Source: Pseudomonadota bacterium
GTDB lineage: Bacteria; Pseudomonadota; Alphaproteobacteria; Rhizobiales; Xanthobacteraceae
Assembly: GCA_023387555.1 (NCBI GenBank)
Contig: JAEWHY010000243.1
Location: 1 to 7,260 of the forward strand
DNA: 7,260 nt
Reading direction: 5' to 3'
Both the position numbers and the translations under genes were made by a program. Positions 1-5,567 of the stretch are shown piece by piece (position 1 is the stretch's first letter; the number at the start of each line of letters is the position of its first letter). The notes beneath the pieces were generated by a model. That model searched no databases. It saw nothing but the letters and a program-made list of their open reading frames with translations, and was not told the DNA's origin.

Positions 1-652
1 CCCAGCTCATACACAACTCATCGCACAGCGCCCGCATGTCGACGCCATAGCGCGCCGCGAGGTCGCGGATCACCGTGCGCAATTGCTCCTCGGTCTCGAG
101 GCTGCGCAGCCACCAATAGAGCTGTTCGTAGATATTTTTCTTGTCGTCCGGACGCTCGCAATCGAACCGGCGCTCCTGGCCGTCGATATAGAGGCCGATA
201 CGATCGTTGTTGGCGACCACGCGTTCGAGCGCTACCCACCAGATTTCACCGATACGGTCGGGGAAGCTGGTCGGCACATACAGCGCGAACGGCACCCCGT
301 GCTTCTTCAGGATCGGATAGGCCCATTGCAGATTGTCACGGTAGCCGTCGTCGAAGGTCAGGCAGACGAAACGCCGCTTGAAGTCCCGCTGCACCAGCCG
401 GCGATACATCTCGTCCAGCGACACGATGTCGAGGCCGGACCGCTGCAGCCGCCGGATCACGGCCGCGAAAAAGCCGGGCGACACTTCGAGCAGCCGGTTG
501 GGCTGGAAGCTGCCCGCCCGCGACGGCCGGACATGGTGGAGCGTCAGGATCGCCCCGACCCCTTGAAAAAACGGGCGCAGCGCGACATGCGCGCCGCTGA
601 AATACAAGGTCTCGAGCCCCGCCCGGATAATGGTCTTTTTCAGCCCACTCAC
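1..652 (-). CDS. Polysaccharide deacetylase, CE4/NodB family (partial, C-terminus outside window)
   Basis: The first 217 codons of a minus-strand gene are visible; its 3' end lies beyond position 1. The product should remove N-acetyl (or O-acetyl) groups from amino sugars in a polysaccharide. The NodB-fold motif 1 is clear: TFDDGYRDN at residues 99-107, where D101 would be the catalytic base and D102 a metal ligand. It is preceded by LTLHHV (36-41), the first strand of the domain. The second metal motif, H(S/T)xxH, is not in the visible part. A long insertion containing a WW-x-LE segment (about 138-143) follows the first motif, as in the longer rhizobial deacetylases of about 300-350 residues. 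The chosen start is GTG at 652-650, giving MSGLKKTIIRAGLETL. Upstream codons stay open and no strong ribosome site is visible, so the start is tentative. No obvious signal peptide is seen, which favours cytoplasmic action on precursors. The gene is divergent from the acetyltransferase. Family assignment is firm; the substrate is unknown. Confidence 0.9.
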   Translation of the reverse strand, partial: MSGLKKTIIRAGLETLYFSGAHVALRPFFQGVGAILTLHHVRPSRAGSFQPNRLLEVSPGFFAAVIRRLQRSGLDIVSLDEMYRRLVQRDFKRRFVCLTFDDGYRDNLQWAYPILKKHGVPFALYVPTSFPDRIGEIWWVALERVVANNDRIGLYIDGQERRFDCERPDDKKNIYEQLYWWLRSLETEEQLRTVIRDLAARYGVDMRALCDELCMSW

Positions 653-745
653 TGCCGAACTGCCGCTTTCAGTGAAACAGGCCCGATCCTGCCAACGCTT
701 TGTTGAGAATCCTTTGCCACGGTGGATTTTTCAAGGAGACCCGGC
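653..745. promoter_or_regulatory. Divergent intergenic region, deacetylase / acetyltransferase
   Basis: This 93-bp gap must hold the 5' signals of both divergent genes. On the minus strand there is a TTGAAA hexamer followed 17 nt later by GATTCT, a fair -35 with a weak -10 for the deacetylase. No convincing promoter for the plus-strand gene was seen. An inverted repeat TCACTG-N15-CAGTGA (649-654 / 670-675) starts at the deacetylase start codon and overlaps the quasi-palindrome TTTCAGTGAAA (667-677), which could be an operator. All of this is pattern reading only; no transcription start is established. Confidence 0.35.
733..738 (+). promoter_or_regulatory. Ribosome binding site of the acetyltransferase gene
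   Basis: AAGGAG lies 7 nt upstream of the ATG at 746. This decides the start: an in-frame GTG at 722 would add eight residues but would place this strong site inside the coding region, so ATG 746 is preferred. Confidence 0.8.
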
Positions 746-1951
746 ATGAATTTCGCGCTGGCGAACACCGAGCAAGCGCACCCCCTGCCCGGGCTGCCGG
801 CGTGGGCCGGACCGGACTTGGCCATCGAGATCGCCGGGAGCCTGGACGCGGCGGAGGCGGCCTGGCGCAGCCTCCTGCGCCAGAATTGCTTTGCCACTGC
901 CTACCAGGACTTCGATCTCTGCGCGCTGTGGTTCCACCATGTCGGGGCGCCGGCCGGCTATGAGCCCTTCATCGTGATCGGCCGCGACAGCGCGGGCCAG
1001 CCGGCTTTCGTCTGGCCGCTGGTGCGCCGGACCGTCGGCGGCTGCAAGGTGGCGAGCTTCTTCTGCGGACGCCACGCCAATTTCGGCACCACCCTGTGGC
1101 GCAGCGACGTCGCCGCCGCCATCACCCAGCGTGACCTGCAGGCGATCCTCGGTCACATGGCGCAAAACGGGACGGACGCTCTCTCGCTGCACAACCAGCC
1201 GACCCATCTGCAGGGCATCGCCAATCCGCTCCTGCTGCTGCCGCATCAGACCGCGCCGGACAAGAGCTTCACCCTGACGATCGATGGCAGCGGGGCCGAG
1301 GTCATCGCCAAGCGATACAATTCCGACACGCGGCGCAAGCTGCGCCGCAAGGAGCGTCATCTCGCCGCGTTGCCCGGCTATCGCTACCGCCGCGTGACCA
1401 CGCCCGCCGAGGTCGACCGCTGCATCTCCGAATTCCTGAAGCAGAAGGCGGCCCGGCTTGCCTCGCGCGGGATCAGCAATGCCTTCGACGAAACCGGGAT
1501 CGAGGCATTCATGCGCGCGGCTGCGCGGCAAGGCCTCGCCGAAGGAAGCCCGCTGATCGAGATCCATGTCCTCCAATGCGACGAGGAGATCCTGGCCCTG
1601 TTTGCCGGCATCCACGATGCGCACGGCTTCTCGACCATGTTCAACTCATACACCCTGAGCGAACATGCGCGCATGAGCCCCGGCCTGATCCTGCTGTTGA
1701 AGCTGATCGAGGATTGCGCGGCGCGCGGCTTCAAGTTCCTGTGTCTCGGCGTCGGCACCGCGGAATACAAGGTGCAGCTTTGCGACATCGTCGAGCAGCC
1801 GTTCGACAGCTTCATCGGGCTGACCGCGCGCGGTCAGATTTTCGCGCTGACGACCAGGGCCATGCGAGCGGTCAAGAGCACGATCAAGAACAATCCGCAG
1901 CTCTGGGGCCTCGTGAACAAGGGCCGCGCGAAGCTGTTCGCGCGGGGCTGA
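746..1951 (+). CDS. GNAT-superfamily acetyltransferase, CelD/BcsL-like (COG5653, BioF2-like domain)
   Basis: A 401-residue protein of the family often annotated as acetyltransferases involved in cellulose or exopolysaccharide biosynthesis. It probably transfers an acyl group from acyl-CoA to an amino sugar of the polysaccharide or its lipid-linked precursor in the cytoplasm. The N-terminal half (about 25-165) fits the CelD N-terminal region, including a W-x5-G-AP-AGYEPF stretch (62-75). The C-terminal half (about 185-350) carries the BioF2-like GNAT domain: the basic NSDTRRKLRRKERHL segment (192-206), then FAGIHDAHGFSTMFNSY (286-302), where the family has the acyl-CoA fold strands, and FLCLGVGTAEYKVQL (331-345), the typical G-x5-YK ending. 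No signal peptide or membrane segment is seen. It diverges from the deacetylase and converges on the GumC-like gene with a 2-bp gap. Its family includes Caulobacter HfsK, a holdfast factor, but orthology was not tested. The exact substrate is unknown. Confidence 0.88.
   Translation: MNFALANTEQAHPLPGLPAWAGPDLAIEIAGSLDAAEAAWRSLLRQNCFATAYQDFDLCALWFHHVGAPAGYEPFIVIGRDSAGQPAFVWPLVRRTVGGCKVASFFCGRHANFGTTLWRSDVAAAITQRDLQAILGHMAQNGTDALSLHNQPTHLQGIANPLLLLPHQTAPDKSFTLTIDGSGAEVIAKRYNSDTRRKLRRKERHLAALPGYRYRRVTTPAEVDRCISEFLKQKAARLASRGISNAFDETGIEAFMRAAARQGLAEGSPLIEIHVLQCDEEILALFAGIHDAHGFSTMFNSYTLSEHARMSPGLILLLKLIEDCAARGFKFLCLGVGTAEYKVQLCDIVEQPFDSFIGLTARGQIFALTTRAMRAVKSTIKNNPQLWGLVNKGRAKLFARG
1820..1837. repeat. 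18-bp perfect palindrome inside the acetyltransferase gene
   Basis: CTGACCGCGCGCGGTCAG is a perfect inverted repeat without a spacer, followed on the plus strand by ATTTT. It lies within codons near residue 360 (LTARGQ). It could form a cruciform, a protein site or an RNA hairpin, or it could be a chance product of GC-rich coding sequence. Confidence 0.5.
1924..1945. terminator. Perfect hairpin at the convergent gene junction (possible shared terminator)
   Basis: CCGCGCGAA (1924-1932), a GCTG loop, and TTCGCGCGG (1937-1945) make a perfect 9-bp, GC-rich stem with a 4-nt loop. It ends 3 nt before the stop codon of the acetyltransferase and begins 8 nt past the stop codon of the opposing GumC-like gene. 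It is the only strong hairpin next to either stop, so it may serve both strands. No T-tract follows on either strand, so it is not a textbook intrinsic terminator; it may instead act as a 3'-end stabilising hairpin. Confidence 0.45.
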
Positions 1952-1953
1952 CC

Positions 1954-4200
1954 TCAGGCGGCAACGGGCTCGGTCTCGGACGGTCCTGCCTTGCCCTCAA
2001 TGGCCACGACGTCGGAATAGCCGGCCGCTGTGAGGGTCGCGCGTGCGGCCAAAGTCTCCTGCGCGCCGAGGTCCTTGGCGACCAGCACCGCGCGCTGGGC
2101 GATCGCGGTCAGGAACACGACCGGCGCATCCTCGATGGCGCCGCCATCGATCACCAGGTGATCATAGGCGTGCGCCAGCGCCTGCAGCGTGATGGTCAGA
2201 CGCGGCGAAGCGAAGATCGCCGGCGCATCGCCGATCACCTGACCGGCGGCGACCAGGTGAATCCGCGAGAACTTGTCGCGGGTGATGATGTCGCCGAAAG
2301 AGGCGGCGCCGCGCGCCAGTTCGGCAAAGCCGGGCGCCTGTGGCTCGACCGACATCACCGACAGGTTGGGCGCGGTGAGCGCAAGATCGGCGAGCACCAC
2401 CCTGCCCCCCTTGGCCGACAGCGCGCGCGCCAGCGTCAGCGCCGTATAGGTCGTGCCGACATCGCGGCCCACACCATACAGCACGATGCGGCGTCCGGAT
2501 TCGCCCATGGCCGAGAGCGCGTTCGCGAGCGTTTCGATGCGGTCCGCCTTCGGCGCGGGAGCCGCCAGGACCGGCACCTCGATCTCAGCGCGCTTCGGCT
2601 TGTCCTTTTCTGTGGCCGGCGCTTCGCCGGACTTCCGCCGGAACAGCGCGAACAGCGATCGGCGCGTCCTCGACGGCGCCGGTGCCGGGGTATCGGGCGA
2701 AATCGGGCCGTCCGGCATGACAGCTTCGGTTCCGGTCCCGCGCAGCCGTGCGCGCATCGGCACGCCCTGCCGCAGGATCTCGGACGAGAGCACAAAGGCC
2801 GACATCAGGAACAGCGTCGCCAGCGTCGCCACGATCAGGATCGGCAGCGTCTTGGGAAATGCGGGCACGTTCGACACGGTGGCACGCGAGATCACGCGGG
2901 CCTCGGCGGGCGCGGCGTCGATATTCTCGCGGGCCGTGGCCTCGCGGTAGCGTGCGAGATAGGATTCCAGAAGGTCGCGCTGGGCCTTCGCCTCGCGTTC
3001 GAGCGCCCGCAGCTGCACGTCCTGCGGCGAGGCATTGCTGATCTGGGTCTTGAGGCGATTGATCGCCTCGCTGGTCTGCTCGACGCGGGCATGGGCGATC
3101 CGCGCATCGTTCTCGATGGCGATCACCACACGCTCCAGTTCGCCGCGCATCTGGGTATCGAGCGCGTTGATCTGCGCTTTCAGTTCCTGGATGCGCGGAT
3201 GCCGATCGAGCAGCGTCGAGGATTGCTCGGCAAGCTGCGCGCGCAGCAGCACGCGCTGCTCGGCCAGCCGCTTCAACAGATCGGAATTGGCGATATCCGC
3301 TGACTCGACCGGCTTGCCGCCCTTGAGCATGTCGCGGATGGCCCTCGACCGCGCATCGAGGTCGGCCTTCTGCGCGCGGACCGTCGCGAGCTGGGTGGTC
3401 AGTTCGCCGAGCTGCTGCGTGTTCAGGCTGGTCTGGTTGTTGCCGATAAAGAGGTTGGCCTTGGCGCGAAACTCGTCGACCTTGGCGTCGGCTTCCTGCA
3501 CCGTCTTGCGCAGCTGCTGGATCTCGCTGGCGAGATAGGCGCTGGCGCTGCGGGTCTGCTCGACCTTGGCCTGCTGCTGCATCTTCATGTAGGCGTCGAC
3601 GATGGCGTTGACGACCTTGGCGGCAAGCTCCGGATCATGGCTCAGGAATTCGATGGTGATGACGCGCGAGCGCTCGACGGCGGAGACGGTCAACCGTTCG
3701 AAATAAACCTCCATGACCCGTTCTTCCGGTGTCATGTTCAGCCGGTCGCGGCCAAAGCCAAGCGCCGCAAGGAACGTGCTGGTCGGCGAAACGCCCTTCA
3801 GCACGGGGTCGAATTCGGGGCGCTCGCCGAGCTTCAGCTCGCGGATCACCTGACGGGCGATATCGCGCGACTGCAGGATCTGGACCTGCGTCGCGATCGC
3901 CTCCTGGTCGGCCGCTGCGCGGTCGATCGATTTTTCCGCCTCGGGCCGCAGGAAGACGTTCTCGCGTCCCTCGACCACGATCTTGGCTTCGGATTTGAAC
4001 CGCGGGGTGATCTGGTTGACGATGGACAAAGTCGCCATGGCGACGAGCAGCGTCGGCAGCAGGATCAGCCATTTCCGGCGCCACAGCGCCACTCCGAGCG
4101 CGCGCAGGTCCAGCTCGTTATCGACACCGGGACGCGGCACGACGACGCCACCATGCTCTGCGGACTGCATCACCGACTCCACCACACTGAACCGCGCCAT
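1954..4200 (-). CDS. GumC/Wzc-like exopolysaccharide co-polymerase with fused degenerate BY-kinase domain
   Basis: A 748-residue inner-membrane protein (738 if the second ATG is used) that should set polysaccharide chain length and link polymerisation to export. Residues 29-120 form the Wzz-type N-terminal domain with membrane segment 1 at about 44-61. The periplasmic part (62-450) has long coiled coils at about 205-290 and 310-425 (GNVR-like region). A proline-rich VPAFPKTLP stretch leads into membrane segment 2 (452-475), typical of this family. After a charged, proline-rich cytoplasmic linker (476-550) comes a P-loop-like domain (about 570-735). Its Walker A position reads GVGRDVGTTYT: the invariant lysine is T583. 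In Walker A' (VVLADLALTAP) D605 is kept but the second Asp is A607. Walker B keeps D685 (HLVIDGG). The tail lacks a tyrosine cluster, so kinase activity is unlikely. Start: the ATG at 4200 has GGGGGAA almost touching it; ATG 4170 (M11) has GGAG 6 nt upstream and may be the real one. Confidence 0.92.
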   Translation of the reverse strand: MARFSVVESVMQSAEHGGVVVPRPGVDNELDLRALGVALWRRKWLILLPTLLVAMATLSIVNQITPRFKSEAKIVVEGRENVFLRPEAEKSIDRAAADQEAIATQVQILQSRDIARQVIRELKLGERPEFDPVLKGVSPTSTFLAALGFGRDRLNMTPEERVMEVYFERLTVSAVERSRVITIEFLSHDPELAAKVVNAIVDAYMKMQQQAKVEQTRSASAYLASEIQQLRKTVQEADAKVDEFRAKANLFIGNNQTSLNTQQLGELTTQLATVRAQKADLDARSRAIRDMLKGGKPVESADIANSDLLKRLAEQRVLLRAQLAEQSSTLLDRHPRIQELKAQINALDTQMRGELERVVIAIENDARIAHARVEQTSEAINRLKTQISNASPQDVQLRALEREAKAQRDLLESYLARYREATARENIDAAPAEARVISRATVSNVPAFPKTLPILIVATLATLFLMSAFVLSSEILRQGVPMRARLRGTGTEAVMPDGPISPDTPAPAPSRTRRSLFALFRRKSGEAPATEKDKPKRAEIEVPVLAAPAPKADRIETLANALSAMGESGRRIVLYGVGRDVGTTYTALTLARALSAKGGRVVLADLALTAPNLSVMSVEPQAPGFAELARGAASFGDIITRDKFSRIHLVAAGQVIGDAPAIFASPRLTITLQALAHAYDHLVIDGGAIEDAPVVFLTAIAQRAVLVAKDLGAQETLAARATLTAAGYSDVVAIEGKAGPSETEPVAA
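4177..4180 (-). promoter_or_regulatory. Possible ribosome binding site for an internal start of the GumC-like gene
   Basis: GGAG on the minus strand sits 6 nt before the in-frame ATG at 4170-4168 (residue 11). It has better spacing than the G-rich stretch that nearly touches the first ATG at 4200. If this start is used, the protein has 738 residues. Confidence 0.4.
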
Positions 4201-4208
4201 TTCCCCCG

Positions 4209-4239
4209 ATTATGGTTTCGGCTGCGTTAATTACGGCAA
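4209..4239 (-). promoter_or_regulatory. Candidate sigma70-type promoter for the GumC-like gene
   Basis: On the minus strand TTGCCG (4239-4234) and CATAAT (4214-4209, five of six matches to TATAAT) are separated by 19 nt. Transcription would begin near 4202, too close to ATG 4200 for a leader but about 32 nt before ATG 4170. The long spacer lowers confidence. Confidence 0.3.
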
Positions 4240-4266
4240 AAGATGCGTCGAATAAGCGCAAGGTGA

Positions 4267-4295
4267 TTGGCAGACGGCAGAATTACGACCATAGC
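4267..4295 (+). promoter_or_regulatory. Candidate sigma70-type promoter for the GT4 gene
   Basis: TTGGCA (4267-4272, five of six matches to TTGACA) is followed after 17 nt by CATAGC (4290-4295), a weak -10. Transcription would begin near 4302, almost at ATG 4307, but with a 38-nt leader if ATG 4340 is the start. Confidence 0.3.
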
Positions 4296-4306
4296 GGGAT
4301 CGGTTA

Positions 4307-5476
4307 ATGGGATTTAACGAACTCCCGCCCGGCCCCGCCATGAGCCACTCCGCTTCTTCGCTGCGCATCCTGCATGTCCTGCGATCGCCGGTGGGCGGGC
4401 TGTTTCGCCATGTCGTTGACGTGGCCCGCGGCCAGGCCGCACGCGGCCATAGCGTCGGCCTGATCTGCGACGCCTCGACCGGCGGTGAAAACGCCGTCAC
4501 GGTGCTGGACGCGCTGTCGCCGGATCTGCGGCTCGGGGTGTCGCGCCTGCCGATGAGCCGTCAGATCGGATATGCGGACATCGGAGCGGTTCGGCATGTC
4601 GCCCGACGCGTGTCGGAAACCACGCCCGACGTTATCCATGGTCACGGCGCCAAGGGCGCGGCCTATGCGCGGCTCGCGGTGTCGTCCGGCGGACCGCTGC
4701 GGGTCTGCACGCCGCATGGCGGCAGCCTTCTGTTTCAGCCCGGCACCGCCAGCGGCTTCATCTATCTGTCGCTGGAGAAAATCCTGAACCGGCGCACCGA
4801 CCTGTTCGTGTTCGAGAGCGCCTTCATCGCAAAGCTGTTCCGCACCAAGGTTGGCGAACCTGCAGCGCTCTCGCGGATCGTCCACAATGGCGTCGGCGCC
4901 TCCGAATTCGACGCCGTCCCGCTACGCGAGGATGCGACCGATCTCCTCTATATCGGAGAGCTGCGCCATCTGAAGGGCATCGACGTTCTGCTCGACGCCA
5001 TGGCCGCGCTGCGCGCGCGGGGCGTGACCTTGACCGCAACCATTGTCGGCGCAGGTGGTTCGGGCGAAGAACTGAAACAACAGGCCGCACGATCCGGACT
5101 GGCCGCGGCCGTCCGCTTTCTGCCGCCGATGCCGGCGCGTCAGGCTTTTGCGCTCGGCCGGATCATGGTCGTGCCGTCGCGCATGGAGTCCTTTCCCTAC
5201 ATCGTGCTGGAAGCCGCTGCGGCCGGCAAGCCACTGATCGCGACCCACGTCGGCGGCATGCCCGACATGTTCGGCCCCTTTGCGAACCGTCTGATCCCGC
5301 CTGACAATAGCAAGGCACTTGAAGACAAGTTGAGCGAAGCCGTTAACGCGCCGGAAACCATGCGGGAGGCCGCAGCCTTGTTACGCGAACGGATACGAAC
5401 CAGTTTCTCCCTGGACGACATGGTCGAGGGCGGAATCGATGCATATCGCGCGGCAATCGCGGCTCGCAAAAGCTAA
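4307..5476 (+). CDS. Glycosyltransferase family 4 (GT-B fold)
   Basis: A 389-residue cytoplasmic or membrane-associated glycosyltransferase that would add a sugar from a nucleotide-sugar donor to the lipid-linked repeat unit. The N-terminal acceptor domain begins with RILHVLRSPVGGLFRHV (20-36), including the glycine-rich GGLFRH loop, and contains HGHGAKGAAYARLA (111-124). The C-terminal donor domain starts near residue 212 with LLYIGELRHLKGIDVLLDA, where K223 is the usual phosphate-contacting lysine, followed by IVGAGGSGEEL (246-256). The E-x7-E motif is intact: E294 and E302 in PSRMESFPYIVLEAAAAGKP. No membrane segment is evident. Start: ATG 4307 has GGGA about 8 nt upstream. ATG 4340 (residue 12, MSHSASSLRIL) has no ribosome site but would fit the candidate promoter and starts nearer the domain. 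The next gene follows after 91 bp on the same strand, so the two are likely cotranscribed. The retaining mechanism is typical of GT4; donor and acceptor cannot be told from sequence. Confidence 0.92.
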   Translation: MGFNELPPGPAMSHSASSLRILHVLRSPVGGLFRHVVDVARGQAARGHSVGLICDASTGGENAVTVLDALSPDLRLGVSRLPMSRQIGYADIGAVRHVARRVSETTPDVIHGHGAKGAAYARLAVSSGGPLRVCTPHGGSLLFQPGTASGFIYLSLEKILNRRTDLFVFESAFIAKLFRTKVGEPAALSRIVHNGVGASEFDAVPLREDATDLLYIGELRHLKGIDVLLDAMAALRARGVTLTATIVGAGGSGEELKQQAARSGLAAAVRFLPPMPARQAFALGRIMVVPSRMESFPYIVLEAAAAGKPLIATHVGGMPDMFGPFANRLIPPDNSKALEDKLSEAVNAPETMREAAALLRERIRTSFSLDDMVEGGIDAYRAAIAARKS

Positions 5477-5493
5477 AAAGCAATAAGCTTTTG
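5467..5493. repeat. Inverted repeat overlapping the GT4 stop codon
   Basis: CAAAAGCT (5467-5474) and AGCTTTTG (5486-5493) are perfect 8-bp arms with an 11-nt loop; the stop TAA (5474-5476) lies at the base of the loop. A second AAAAGC (5476-5481) can pair with the same GCTTTT, giving an alternative 6-bp stem with a 5-nt loop. The stems are AT-rich and weak, with a run TTGTTGAATCTTTT after them. A weak attenuator or RNA-processing site is possible; a full terminator is unlikely. Confidence 0.35.
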
Positions 5494-5554
5494 TTGAATC
5501 TTTTCCGATAAGACCTGTCCCCATAAAAAGGTCCGCGCTCAAGCATGACGGGCC

Positions 5555-5560
5555 GAGGGA
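5555..5560 (+). promoter_or_regulatory. Ribosome binding site of the WcaJ-type gene
   Basis: GAGGGA lies 7 nt upstream of ATG 5568 and supports that start. The rest of the 91-bp gap (5477-5567) shows no convincing promoter; CATAAA at 5522-5527 resembles a -10 but has no matching -35. Confidence 0.65.
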
Positions 5561-5567
5561 CGGCGTT

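Larger units (their letters stand above)
4201..4306. promoter_or_regulatory. Divergent promoter region, GumC-like gene / GT4 gene
   Basis: This 106-bp gap is more AT-rich than its surroundings and feeds both directions. It holds two copies of AATTACG (4229-4235 and 4281-4287) 52 bp apart, close to five helical turns, and an inverted pair TATGGT (4211-4216) / ACCATA (4288-4293) placed just before each gene. These could be operator halves for a shared regulator, but no known binding motif was recognised. Confidence 0.45.

Noticed and set aside
83..706. A 207-codon open frame on the plus strand
   Set aside because: It is antisense to the deacetylase, whose TFDDG motif settles the coding strand.
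731..1624. A 297-codon open frame on the minus strand
   Set aside because: It is antisense to the acetyltransferase gene, which has a strong ribosome site and family motifs; the opposite product shows none.
2132..2150. TCGATGGCG / CGCCATCGA inverted repeat with a 1-nt centre
   Set aside because: It lies deep in the coding sequence of the GumC-like gene with no adjacent regulatory context; probably fortuitous.
1576..3303. A 575-codon open frame on the plus strand
   Set aside because: It lies antisense to the well-supported GumC-like gene and over the end of the acetyltransferase gene. Its product is Arg/Gly/His-rich with no domain, as expected of a shadow frame in GC-rich DNA.
4304..4317. 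TTAA-N6-TTAA, similar to a CtrA binding site
   Set aside because: The CtrA consensus needs a 7-nt spacer; here it is 6, and the site covers the GT4 start codon. It is not strong enough to claim cell-cycle control.
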